Assembly (NCBI RefSeq): GCF_030272615.1
Contig: NC_081411.1
Span: 187,619,449 to 187,683,448 of the forward strand
From: Cryptomeria japonica
Lineage: Eukaryota; Streptophyta; Pinopsida; Cupressales; Cupressaceae
Length of the DNA stretch: 64,000 nucleotides
Reading direction: 5' to 3'
Every line of letters begins with the position of its first letter. Within the stretch, counting starts at the first letter, position 1. Shown here piece after piece: positions 45,361 to 57,599 of the stretch. The notes beneath the pieces were generated by a model. That model was not told the DNA's origin. It did not search any database and saw only the letters and a list, made by a program, of their open reading frames with translations. A program made the translations under genes and the position numbers.

Positions 45361-47302
45361 GAATAGAAGGGATGAAGCTCTAGATGGGAAATTTTTTAAA
45401 TGTTATCCCCAATTTGATTTGAATTCAACAGAGTGACTAGCTCAAGCACTCAGTTCTTTTGGAAGAAGTAAAAGTTGTTGTTTTCTTGATGAATGGTGAT
45501 AGAGTCCCTAGTCCAAATGGATTTCTTGCATCCTTTTATAAAAAAATCTAGGAAATTATGAAGGAAAACTTATGGATGGTGGTGGAGGAATCAAGATCAA
45601 AAGATTATATTTCACAAGAAATGAATAATACTTTCATAGCTTTGATTCAGAAGAAGTCCAAGCTACAGACATTTGAGGATGTTCAACCAATATCCCTTTG
45701 CAATATAACATATAGAATGATAACCAATGTAATGATCAATAGAATGAAACTTTTTTGGGGGGAGAATTATTGCTGAGGAGAAAAGTGGCTTTGTTCCTCA
45801 AAGATCAATTGTTGAAGGGATCATAGTTGCTCATGAATTAGTCCATTCCATCTAACAAGCAAACATGGACAAAATGTTAGTTAATTTGGATATTTGGAAA
45901 GCCTATGACAAGGTGGATTGGAATTTTTTAAAATTTGGCTTCTGTGAAGAATGGGTGAATAGTTGCATCTCTACATAGAGACTTTCAATTCTCATTAATG
46001 GTAGTCCACAAGGTATTTTTTATGCTATTTGTGGATTAAGACAAGGGGATACCTTGTTCTCCTTCCTTTTTATTATCATGGTAGAAACTTTGGACAAATA
46101 TTTCTCCAAAATTTATAGGGAAGCAAAAGGGAAAGGGGTAAAGGTGGCATTGGGGATGGAGGCCATCACGCATCAACAATTTGCTAATGAAACTCTCTTG
46201 TTTGAGAGTCAATGACAAGGGAGTCTAGATGCTTAAAAAACAAACCAAATAACTAATGTCTTATGTTAGGATAGGAGGTCAATTAGCAAAAATTAAAGAT
46301 TTTCAAATTTTTAACACCAAAATAGACAAGTAGAGAGAAATTTGCAAGATACTACGTATTAAATTTTGGAAGCAACCTAGAAGATTTTTAGGCACCTCCT
46401 ATTTGTAGGAGCTTGCAGGCCATCTCTATCGTCACACCTTGTGGACAATTGTTTAGGTTGGATGGAGGGTTGGAAAATTAAATGGTTGATAATAATAGCA
46501 AGACTACTTATGCTCAAGTATATTATTTTAGTTATTCCCATTTATTCTATGATGTGTTTGAAATTGCCAACTAAGGTTGTGAAAGTTGTAGAACAAAAAA
46601 AATGATGAATTTTTTCTAGAATGGGAAGCAAGATCAATACAAGATCCTTCTCTTGGCTTGGAAAAATTATGTAAACTCAAGTATGCTAGGGGGTAGGTTT
46701 AAGGAAATGGAGTGCCATGAATGAAGAAATGGGAGCAAATATAATTTGGTCAATGTATTTGAATCCAAAACAAAAATGGGTTAAAATTCTTAAAAACAAA
46801 TATCTTGACACTCAAAACAGAGAAATAATCTTCACTATATAAAACCCATTAAAAGGGTCAACTATTTGAAATTTCTTAGTTTCTTGTAGACATGTCATCA
46901 CAGATCACTTAGCTTGGTAGCTTGGGAATGGAGAATCAACCTCTTTTTGGGAAGACTCTTGGAAAGGTCTCATGGATTTAAAGGATGATGTTAATCTTAG
47001 AGAAATAAAACAAATTTTACAACACAAATATTGTAAAAAAACGATCAATTATATGGAGAGGTCTTGGGTGGATGGTCAGGAGGAATAGAGATGAAAGAAT
47101 CTAGATGAACTAGATCTTAACCAAGGCCAACTCTTAATTTTTAAAGAGATTTTAAACCAAAGGAGAGTGCTCTTAATTGGAGGAACATATGAGATCAAGT
47201 GGTGTGGGGCTAAGAATAGAAGATATTTAATAAATATTGGTTACAAGATAATTGAAGATGAAAGGGTGTTGGATGAGTGGTTGACACACCTGTGGTGGAA
47301 TA
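45361..47302 (+). pseudogene. LINE-B reverse transcriptase and connection region
   Basis: Coding is recognisable as 'RVPSPNGFLASFYKKI', 'MNNTFIALIQKKSKLQTFED' and 'VQPISLCNITYRMITN' (45558-45776), 'SGFVPQRSIVEGIIVAHEL', 'LVNLDIWKAYDKVDW' and 'CGLRQGDTLFSFLFIIMVE'. The catalytic box is 'FANE' at 46180-46191 where the family has FADD, so both catalytic Asp are gone. After 46250 the frame is ragged, with 'PLSRHTLWTIV'-like and 'KMGSKINTRSFSWLGK'-like pieces. It is cut at 47303-47307 (GATCA) by the long LTR element and resumes at 54046. Confidence 0.75.
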
Positions 47303-49888
47303 GATCATGTAATGCCCACCAAAATACCCAAGAGAATTAAACCAAAATCTACCAACAAATGGAGATAATTCTTTTTTTCTTTTATATTAATCTTCACTAC
47401 AACACTGATACTATCTTCTAGTTTGCATCATTACTACCAATAATGCATCATTAACTATATACATGATCACATTAATCAACATGAACATAACCATGAATCA
47501 TATTACGCAAGAAGAACATCTATTTAATCATTAACATAACTACATAATAAAACCATATAATGCATCTCCATTCCCTAGGGTATCTCAACGTCACTACTTG
47601 ACATTAAATGAACACATCATATATCCATCTAGAACACCATATACTATCATCCAACTAAACATTTACTTCCCATGCAACTATGATAAAACATTAACACATA
47701 TGCATAACTCTATCCCCTTTCATACTCTTTAGGTTCATTTTTAAGTACCAATCGAATGTTTCTAATACCCGTCTTTACTCATTTGAATAATTAACACATC
47801 ATGAAACTAAATACATTTTTCTAATGGTATTTGATTATTTCCTTAAGAACAACTCATCAAGAATACTATCCATAGACATATGCAAGATCATAGCAGCAAG
47901 TACTTATCTATATCCAAATAGGATTCCAATCTACTAAACAGGTTTGAGGGTCATATGATTCTACAAGAATAAATACAATCTAATATTTCAATCCCCTAAT
48001 TTTAACATAGGATTTCATTCTCAACATGATAAACATATCTATAACATGAACCACATTTCCATACATCATCTTACAACAATAGCATAGTTCTTCTATATCA
48101 AGTTCATTTACATAAGAGAACATGGAGCAAACACATAGTCTCTTTTCTACATCCCATTCTAGTGCTTAATAATACAAGAACTTACATAGACACATATTCA
48201 TATTCCTCATTTACAAGACATTGTAATATGGTAACATCTCTAATACATAGAAATCAACACCATAGGACAACCACATAATAAAGAGTCATATTTTCCATAC
48301 AAACCACAACTACTCCCTAAACTTCCATATCTCAAGATATCTAACATTGGTGATTAACATCATTCAAATAAAGACATATATGATAATTAACATAATCACT
48401 ACTATCCAAAAAATATACTCAAGACATAACATACATATCTCTAAATCATTTAATTCCTTTCTAATCAAGAACAACATCTACAATAGAATATCCATTTACA
48501 ACAATCTTATTCAATGCATTTCATTCAGAAATCATCCTACTACATGTTCGATAATACATATTCTCAATATGTTGATTACATAGTCTTCTTTACATTTCCA
48601 TCTTTCATAACACATGATATCAATTCTGAAATTAGATAAAAAATATATGCTCCAAGAATCCAAGCTCATGATGAGATACTATAGATCTAAATCCATGCAT
48701 GCTAACATCCAAGAAGAATATCCCAATGGTAGAAGACATCAAACCACCCAACCATGTGGAACCAAATAGGAAACCACCCTTCGTGCTAGGAGATCACATA
48801 AGGTTCCAATTCACACTCAAGACCTAAGATGACACCTATCAACCATAGTATACAACATGCCACTACAAGACACCAACATAAGAATATAACATCAAAATAC
48901 ATCACATGGATAAATCAAAGCAATCAACCTCCAAAGGCACAATCAAAAACAAGGCTTATGGATAATGGACACATGTGAGGTAGAGTGTCATCACACACTA
49001 ACCTCATGTGGCTTTTGTCTCCACCTTGGAGTCACTCAATGGAGAATGGGTATACCACTCCAACAGTCTTCCCAATCTAGGATCACAAAAACCACCTCCT
49101 TGGGTCCGCTCAATTGGGGCATACAACAACATATTCTTTATCTTGATTAGTTGAATTCCTAAATACCCAACCCACTAGTCAATTATTCATAATGTTATCA
49201 CTTGAAAATTAAACCATAAACTCTTCATGTAGCTCCATCAAGTATATACCCCCTCCTAGAGGCCTAATGCTCAAGACCCTGGTCCACACATGCAAGAGAC
49301 TACTCTCCCAACCATGGTCCATAACCATAGGGTAAAACACAAAAAAATACAACACAATAACAACATGAAGCTCAACATGGAAAGCATCCAAAAGTCATAA
49401 CAAAATTGATACAACTGAATCACAAAGATAGCCATCAACATACAACCAAGAGCCACTTAACAAGGATCAAGCCATAAGCTCATAGTGCCAAAATGCAACA
49501 ACAAAGAGAGCCTCAAGAATGTCAAATACACATAAATAGGGGAAATTAATGAGTCCAATAACATAGAATGATCCTCCACAATGAGGCACAACATAACCTC
49601 TTGCTGGAGCTACAATTAACCATTCTCAACAACAAGGAATCACTCAACTTGCTGGAGCAACATATCAAAACCTCAACGAACAAGAACAAAACCACTTGTC
49701 AGAGCCCAAAAAAACAGTGCTCCAAAACCATCAAGCATAACAAAACAAGCCTCTGGAATGAAGACCAAATAGAGAAATCAACTGAGGAACTCAAAAACCA
49801 ACCTAGAAATCTGTTGACACTACTTTGGCGCTATTATAGCCCAGAGTAGCACTATTGTAACAGTGGACCAATTCACAAAAAATGAGAT

Positions 49889-50004
49889 ACATAGACACTC
49901 AAATTTTCCCAGATTTGGGCATGTGCCTTACAATGGCATAAATACGACCCATAAGTCACTAAAAGCCAATAAGAAACCAAAATAAATCCTTGTTAAGGCC
50001 AACA
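49889..50004. repeat. 116-bp direct repeat, copy 1
   Basis: Starts ACATAGACACTCAAATTTTC and ends TTAAGGCCAACA. It is 116 bases long, the same length as copy 2 at 51635-51750, with three differences by eye. Confidence 0.95.
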
Positions 50005-50036
50005 TTGACCATTTTTAGGTGTCTAAAAATGGTCAA
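50005..50036. repeat. Perfect 14-bp palindrome with 4-base loop
   Basis: TTGACCATTTTTAG, loop GTGT, then CTAAAAATGGTCAA. It begins at the base after the first 116-bp repeat ends. Confidence 0.95.
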
Positions 50037-51635
50037 CGCTTGCGGAGTCATACTTTAACATTTACACATTGCCTCATTTTAGGTTTTTGCATCACATTAA
50101 CATTTCCCCTATGATTCGCACTTGGTCTTTATCATTTGCGAGCATCAAGTCATTCTTCTGCATTCTTCATTCATCTCATCTTCGAATTTGGTCTTGTCGA
50201 CAACAATCTTCAGTCATGATTTTGATCGATCTTATCTTGTCGCATCAATGTGCATGCTCATTTGTCATCATTTTGAACATCGTCAATCCTAATTAGGGTT
50301 TTGTCCTCTTATCAATCTTATCATCTAGTGATCGATTTGTCATCAATCCTTATCATTTTCAATTTTGTCATTTTGCGATTTTCAATCTTGTTGTTTTGCG
50401 ATCGATTTGTCATCAATCGTGATCATTTTCAATCTTGTCATCTTGCAATCGATTTTGTCATCGATCATGGTCATTTTCAATCTTGTCGTCTTGCAATCTA
50501 TTTTGTCATCGCTCCTTGTCCTCTTGTCAACTTTGTCATTTTGAGATTGATTTGTCATCGATCATCGTTGTCTTCTCAATTATGTCAATTTGGATCAATT
50601 AGTCATTGTACCCCGTCAATTGGCACATTTCTCAATCAAATCATTTATCACATTGGTCATTTATCAATTCAAAATCAAATCGAATCGACATTAATTATCT
50701 TCAATCAGGACCTAATTGTCATCCTCGCATTGCTAATTCATCTTCTAGGGTTTCATGATTTAATCATTTAACCTTGTTTGTCATTTCTTCCTCTAGGATT
50801 AATAAATTATTTATTTATCCTAAGTCTTCTCATCACAATTAAATATTCATTTAATTGGCTAATTATTCCTCTTTTTGTGAATTAATTAATAAATGACAAA
50901 TTGTTAATTAATTTACCTAATTTTTCATCAATTTCTAATTCCTAATTTCCATCAATTTCTTAATTCCTAATTTTCCTCTTTTTCTAATTTCCTAATTTCT
51001 ATTTCATCTATTTTCAATTCCCCCCTATTTTTCTCCTAATTTCATGGGAATGACATTTCAATTTGTCATAATTTGTCATAATTGACAATCAATCAATTTT
51101 GACATAGAAATGTGTCATAATTTTGTCATGAATTATCAATCAATCAATTTTGCATAGCAAGTGCATAATTTGTCATAATTGACATTTTTGATTTACAATT
51201 TCCATTTGATTTGAATCATGCTAATTTGATCATCTCTCCAATTTGTCTATAAATTGGATGAGTTTCTTCAATCCCAGCTAATAATCACTTTGTCGAATCA
51301 CATTATCGAAATAATCACTTTTTCGAATCACTTTTGTCAAATCAATCACACTTCGAGTACTCTTGTGCTAATGTCAATCTTGCTTTCACATTAGGTTTAT
51401 GCACTTGAAGGTGAGATCCACAAACAAAGGCTATTTGGAGAAGAAAGAAGGACAATGGAGCCGCATGAAGGAGACATTCAGATCTACACTTGGTTTGCTT
51501 AGTTTTAGTTTTGAATGTTTTGCTTTCATGTCTCTATTGAGTGTGTTTAGGATAGATCATTGCATTTGAGCTTTTGTGATTGAGCTAGATTAGTATTTTG
51601 TTTTACTTGTGACGATTTCAGATTTCCTAGCTACA
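50020..51635 (+). repeat. Segment resembling an inserted LTR
   Basis: Starts TGTCTAAAAATGG and ends TTCCTAGCTACA, with TG/CA ends. A TATA-like 'tctataaattgg' lies at 51245 about 390 bases before the end, as in an LTR. It contains the repeated 'gatcgatttgtcatc' words. No 5-base target duplication is seen. Instead the two 116-bp repeats flank it. Confidence 0.4.
50300..50640. repeat. Degenerate minisatellite (GATCGATTTGTCATC)
   Basis: Imperfect units of about 60-70 bases built from 'tcattttcaatcttgtcatc' and 'gatcgatttgtcatc' recur about five times. Confidence 0.85.
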
Positions 51636-51750
51636 CATAGACACTCAAATTTTCCCAGATTTGGGCACGTGCCTTACAATTGCATAAATACGACCCATAA
51701 GTCACTAAAAGCCAATAAGAAACCAAAACAAATCCTTGTTAAGGCCAACA
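51635..51750. repeat. 116-bp direct repeat, copy 2
   Basis: Second copy of 49889-50004. After it the sequence ('atacaacgca...') differs from what follows copy 1. Confidence 0.95.
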
Positions 51751-52439
51751 ATACAACGCATCCAAGAATTCTAACTTATACCAACAATAACTTGCATAGA
51801 AAAGATTACAAACATAGCCACTCCAGATCCAATCAAACCAAATGGACACAAGATAGGGTATGCAACAACAAATAAACCTCACAAAACCAGCCGTTACCAC
51901 AATGCATTCACAAGAAACTTATAATCAACATATCAACATACACAAATGCCCTTTTCCGACAATACAACACAGATTCATAAAATCATATATAATCTTTTCC
52001 CCAAAATATTACTCCCAATTACTGATAATAGAATAATCATTCAGTCCCAAATCTTCCGAAACAATCTTTTAGTAGTCACGATGAAAACAAATCTTTTCAA
52101 AAATTAAAATGCAAGAATGGAAAAAGATCTCCAACCTAGAAGTAGAGTGATGGTAATGCAATTGTAGATGAGCAAAAATCCAAACCAGCAAGCTTTTCAA
52201 AATTCAACCCAACCAATTAATTCTCCCTCCAAGCAATTCTAAAATCCAAAAGTTGCAAAAAGATATCTAGAAGCACACCCACAAAATGCTCACAAAGCCA
52301 ATAAATAGAATCCCATTCAAAACTACAGAAGAATATCGGCCAATCAAAATATTCCAATAAAATATATTCTATACCAAACTCCCCTTCCAAAAATTAAGGT
52401 AAGAATATAAAATAATATTATTTACTTACCCTCAAATCT

Positions 52440-53420
52440 CAACCAATAAAATAATACGGTAGGCATAAACATAATATTTAATTACTCAATTAGTAACAAG
52501 AGAATGTAATAATAATAAAATAATAAATTAAAGCCCAATAAAATAAATCAAAGGCAATATAAATAAATGACCCAATTAAATATAAAACTATAAATAATAT
52601 AAATAAATAAACAAACAATTAAATAATATTATCCTCACAATCACAACTCCCAAGATGGCCAATCATAAGAAGGGGTAGGTACATGATTAATAGCAAATAC
52701 ATAAAACAATAATGCAAATAAATAAATAAATAATCATAACAATAAATAATTAGATAAACAATAAATAATCCAACAATAAATAAATAGATAAATAATCAAT
52801 AAAGAAAAATAAATAAATGTACAGACATACATAAATACCCATCCAGTAATTAAACAATAAATAAATAAATAATAATTCAATATATCAAAAGCTCAAATAT
52901 TAAATCAAAACCAACATAAATAAACAATAAATAACCAATAAAAAGATGAGCCAAAAATAAATAAATAGATAAACAATAAACAAATAATTAAATGTACAGA
53001 TACATATAAATGCTCCAGCCAATATAATTTAAACTCAATACTATAAATATCTCCCACATACATATAAAATAATCAAATAAATAATAAATAAATAAATGGA
53101 TGTACTCATAAGCATAAATACTCAACTAATATAATTCCACCAATTAATTATAAACTCCGAGTAAATAAATATGTATAAATATATTGAATTCGTACTAACC
53201 ATTATTTAATAATTTACACCAATGGCTATATGCAGTAATTGATTAATTAATTTCCACAATTCCAAATAACCAATAAAATATAAATCCATAAAATAAACAT
53301 TAATGAGTAATAATTCTCCAATAATAATAATAATAATCACACATTAATATTAAATATTAATATCATCTATTGATTTAATTTAATATTTATAAACTATATA
53401 AATCGGTTAATTATTAACTA
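52440..53420. repeat. AATA/AAATA-rich low-complexity stretch
   Basis: About 1 kb made largely of 'aataaataaat' with short C-containing breaks and almost no G on the plus strand. No coding. Confidence 0.9.
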
Positions 53421-54045
53421 ATAAATTATCACAAACTCGCAAGGCAACTTGGCATAAAGTTGAACAACATACCACATGATGCAGACCAATGACTCAAGCC
53501 AAGACAGTAATTGACAAGGGTATCAACTTAAGCCTAGAGTATGAGAGGGAAACCCATGCTATCTCCAACAACTTGCCATTGGGATAAAGACACGCTCAGA
53601 CCTGTGAGACCAGGTGGAGTCGATGTCTAGTACCTGTAATACTGGATCCACCACCAAACACAATACAACACATATACATCATAAATGATCAGGCAAGTGA
53701 TAGGGAATCACAACGTCATATCGTGCTCGCATTGAGTGGTATGAAATTGTCTCTAATCACAAAGACACTAGAAGACAATCACAAACATCGTAGCATCAAC
53801 TTAGTCATCATAATCATAGAGTAGGGTTAGCATAATCATAATGTCATCAAAATCCCATAAGCAATATGATCCATCATGAATAATGATTAAATATAGATCC
53901 ATCATGATATCCAATACAATCATGAAATAGGGTTAGTACATAACATTATACCATCAAATCATCATAAAAGTAGACTAAGCTAGATCAATATATTCCTTTG
54001 ATGTACAAAAAGACAAGATGAATCAGGGAGGGGCACTACAGATCA

Positions 54046-55080
54046 ACCTTAACCAAGGTAGGAGCCTTTTCATGGTTAGCATTGGAAGGACAAATAACAA
54101 TGGGGGAATGATTAAATAAAATTGGGTTTCATGGTCCCTTCTGGTGCATTCTATGCAATAGGGAGTTGGAGACTTAAAATCATTTGTTTGTGCATTAAAT
54201 GATTTCACAAATAGGTGTTGGAAATTCCTTTTGGAAAAATTAGAATGACAAACTCCTTTTCCAACATTGCTTTTAGAATTATTCTGAGGTTGGAAAAAAG
54301 ATGTCAAAAAGTTCATTTTCTCTAGCATTTGACAGGTCACCCCTTCAACTCTTATCTAAGAAGTAGGGAAGGAGCACAATAGAAGAATTTTTCAAGGTAA
54401 AGAAGAATCCCTAGAATGCTTATTCTCTCAAATAGATAATGCTATCTCAAAACTAGTTAGTACAGTTGCTTTAATACATAACCATAGTAAATACCCATTA
54501 CACATGGAGGAATCTAGGATTCAAGCTACGTGGCCATTAATTACATTCCTGCCCTTTAATGGGCTTGTTTGGCCTAATCAATCTTACTTAAAGGATAATG
54601 AGGTGGAGTGGTCAAAACAAATTTTGATGGTACATCATGGGGTAATCCTAGGCCATCCAGAGTAGGGTGTGTGGCTAGTGATGAGTAGGGTAATTTACTA
54701 GCTATATTGGAGCTTAGAAACTCAAGGAAGCGATGAATAGTGAGGCTAAAGTACATGTGGCTCTATTAGTAGTCAATTTGGAAATCAAACTTTTAATCTC
54801 CATTTTTCACATGGAGGGAGATTCACAAATGATTGTTAATGGTCTTATTAAAGGTGAAACACCGAATTGGAAAATAAATAAAATAATTAAGATTATCAAG
54901 GAAAAATTACTCCAATTTTAAAATTTTAATATTTCTCATGTGATAAGGGATGGTCCGAATAAGGTAGTGGATAACTTACCGAAATGGCCAACCTCACTCA
55001 ATGCAAACAATGACGATCCTTCATGGTTGGACTTACGAAGTCTGCGATCTAAGGCTTGGGAGATATGATAGAGCAATTGA
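54046..55080 (+). pseudogene. LINE-B piece 4: zinc-binding region and RNase H
   Basis: Resumes with 'GFHGPFWCILCNRELETLNH' near 54120, the zf-RVT module (CxxC, His, and a later Cys in 'FVHC'). RNase H follows: 'KTNFDGTSWGNPRPS' near 54620 (first Asp), 'MNSEAKVHVALLVVNLEIKL' (Glu) at 54733, 'MEGDSQMIVNGLIKGETPNW' (Asp) near 54810, and 'HVIRDGPNKVVDNLPKW' near 54940. Summed with the other pieces LINE-B is about 6.0 kb, close to LINE-C. The 3' end near 55080 is approximate. Confidence 0.7.
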
Positions 55081-55384
55081 AGTGTGCAAATGAATGAGCT
55101 TTGATGGACGGGTGTTTGACTTGTCAGGGGGTTCATGAAAGCTTTTAGGGAGGTTGTAGGAGATTTAATTGAAAACACATTTGCTCATTCATTCATAACT
55201 AGGTTTGGTGAAGTTTTTTTTGGGAGCTCTAAAAAGTTGGAAATGTTTTAACTAGTGGTGAGTGGTAGAGAATTAGATTTTATTGCAAAAGCTTGTGGAT
55301 TTTGGGCAAAGGGAGAATGGAAGCCACATTTAGTCTTAGGGTAAGAAAATGATAGATTTCATTTTATGGGGTAGATTATAGAAT
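55081..55384. other. Gap between LINE-B and LINE-D
   Basis: About 300 bases without a recognised domain. It may be the LINE-B 3' untranslated end and the very degenerate start of LINE-D. No clear poly-A or target duplication was found. Confidence 0.45.
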
Positions 55385-56330
55385 TAAGGATGAAGAATAA
55401 AAAAGAGAAACTAGATAGCTTCAATGACTTCAGACCTATAGCCCTATGCAACACCCTTTACAAACTCCTAACCAAAACTTTAGCAGCTAGACTTCAGAAT
55501 CTTCTCCCCATCATCATTAGTGAAGAACAAAATGGTTTGGAGTGGATAGATCAATCTATGATGGGGTTATAATAGCCCAAGAAGCTATTCATTCAGTCTA
55601 ACTCAATAATGCCCCAAGCATGCTAGTCAAATTGGATATAAGTAAAGCTTATGACAAAGTTGATTGGCACTTCTTATGTAAACGCTTGGAGGCATTCAAT
55701 TTTTCCAAATCCTGGATCAACCTAATTTTTGAATGTATCTCCACCCCTAAATTCTCTGTTATGGTTAATGGTTCTCCGGAAGGTTTCTTTAGCAGCTCAA
55801 GAGGGATTAGACAAGGCGATCCTATGTCCCCCTTCCTCTTCATCATCATGACAGAAGCCCTAGGGAGGTCCATCTCTAAGGCTAAAGAGGAGGGAGGGAT
55901 ATAAGGAATCCATATCACCAGTGGCCTCCCCTCCTTTACCCACCAGCAATTTATTGATGATACGATGCATTTTGGTCAAGGAAGCATGAGGGAGGTGTGT
56001 GCCTTCAAAGGCATCCTTAATTCCTATATGTTAGCTTCAGGTCAAGAGGTCAATCTGGAAAAGTCAGCAGTTTTTATGTTCAACATAGACCCTGCATTAG
56101 GGGAGGACATCTGCAAAGTCTTGGAGATCAGTCAGGGGACCCTCCCTTGCAAATATCTAGGCATTCCCCTTGATAAGGGAAGGAGATCTTCAAAATTATG
56201 GGACAACTTGGTGGATAAAATCAAGTCTAGGATTAATATCTAGAAAGGAAGATGGCTATCATCTGCAGGCAGGGCAACCTTGGTCAGATTGGTTTTGGCA
56301 GCTATGCCCATTTACTAGCTCTCCTGTCAA
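55385..56330 (+). pseudogene. LINE-D reverse transcriptase
   Basis: 'KEKLDSFNDFRPIALCNTLY' and 'IISEEQNGLEW' are followed by a frameshift, then the open frame 55620-55904 with 'LVKLDISKAYDKVDWHFL', 'SVMVNGSPEGFFSSSRGIRQ' and 'GDPMSPFLFIIMTEALGRSI'. One stop (TAA at 55902) precedes the catalytic 'FIDD' at 55950-55961 with both Asp present. 'ASGQEVNLEKSAVFMFN' and 'TLPCKYLGIPLDKGRRSSKL' continue open to 56243. It would copy LINE RNA; only a few lesions separate the blocks. Confidence 0.88.
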
Positions 56331-57564
56331 CATATATCTTCTAACAAACAGGTTGAACTCAACAAGCATCTCAGAACATTTTTTTGGCAAGGTACCAATG
56401 AAGACTGGAAAATATCACTCATGTCTTGGGACAAGATATGCAAACCCAAAGAAGAAGGAGGGGCTGGCATTAAAAACCTTCATGATCAAGGAAGAGCCCT
56501 GGGTGTGAAGTTGGTCTAGAGAATGTTCAAAAACCCCCACCTCAAATGGACAAGGCTGTTGCACCATAAATACCTTAATGGGGGAAAACCTATCCAAATC
56601 TTTAGAGAAATCAACCCTCCCAAAGGTTCCTGCTTATGGAATTTCTTGCTAGATTGCAGGAGTATTATTTTAGACAAACTTACTTGGAACCTAGGGTCCG
56701 GGGATAAAGCCCTTTTTTGGTCTGATTCATGGAGTGGGTATAAGGCAATTGAGAATATTTATGACTTTGGTGCCACTTGTAACCTCCTTGAATCACATAG
56801 AGGACCCCTGTTAATAAACTATATCTCTCCTTCACCGGAAGGGGCTGGATGGTAGTGGATCGAGAGGGATAATGAGGATATTCCATCAGGGGATAAAATT
56901 AAACTCATTGCAATTCTTAGGTCAAGGAACATAGCCTTTGGCCATCATAAGGATAAGCTTGTAAGGGATGGCTCCTTAAGTGGGGAATATAACTCTGAGG
57001 ATGGGTACTCTCATATATCCAAAGCTTATATAAGACCTAAGTCTGAGCTTCCCTTCAAACTCTATTGGGATAGATACTGCCTGCCCAAGGCTGGTATCTT
57101 CTCCTGGCTTGTGATTCAGAACAAGCTCTTAACTGTGGACAAATTTAGGAGAATGGAGTATGAGGGTCTTAGCAGATGTCCTCTATGTGAGATGGATGAA
57201 GAAGACACCAACCATCTCCTCCTCAATTGTCCCTTTGCTTACCAATGTTGGGTTTGGTTTGTACCAAGAAACTTGAGTGGTCTATTGCCTTCCCCCACAC
57301 CATCTCTGGGATGCTCAAAGCTTGGCCTCTCCTTAGGCGAGGTTGTCTCTTTGAAGGATTATGGATATCTCTCCCATCTTCCATAATGTGGGAGCTGTGG
57401 AAGGAAAGAAATAGATGTCTCTTTAGAAATGAAAAACTTAAGGTTCACAGAATCATCAATAGAATTGAATCTGCTACCACCGAGCTCATGAACAACTGGA
57501 TTTCTTCTGGCATAAAAAAGAACGCCTTAGTAACCTACTGGGATGAAAAGATGAAAAAATGCTA
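56331..57564 (+). pseudogene. LINE-D connection and zinc-binding region
   Basis: 'HLKWTRLLHHKYLNGGKPI' and 'LTWNLGSGDKALFWSDSWSG' lie in the open frame 56523-56855. One TAG at 56853, where the family has a residue before 'WIERD', is followed by further open coding, 'PFKLYWDRYCLPKAGIFSWL', in the same frame. The zf-RVT module 'RCPLCEMDEEDTNHLLLNC' near 57175-57232 is intact with Cys, Cys, His and Cys. A frameshift near 57240 moves the downstream 'MWELWKERNRCLFRNEKL' block to another frame ending at 57565. Confidence 0.82.
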
Positions 57565-57599
57565 GGCGGGCTTATCTTTTCCTCCCTTTGTAAGGGATG

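Larger units (their letters stand above)
47308..54040 (+). mobile_element. Very long LTR-like element (solo LTR?) with perfect GATCA duplication
   Basis: Starts TGTAATGCCC and ends GGGCACTACA, so the ends are TG/CA with a 9-of-10 inverted match. It is flanked by GATCA at 47303-47307 and 54041-54045. LINE-B coding resumes exactly after the second GATCA. No gag or pol, primer site or second internal LTR was recognised, so a solo LTR, or a large non-autonomous derivative, is likely. Removing one 1,746-base internal unit (49889-51634) leaves about 5.0 kb, in the range of the longest known plant LTRs. The plus strand is notably G-poor. Strand is uncertain. Confidence 0.65.

Noticed and set aside
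53440-53660. Possible tRNA or structured RNA ('cctgtgagaccaggtgg')
   Set aside because: No cloverleaf with B box and acceptor stem could be made by eye; likely part of the long LTR.
55081-55384. Continuation of LINE-D upstream of its RT
   Set aside because: No recognisable endonuclease or linker motifs; kept as a gap.
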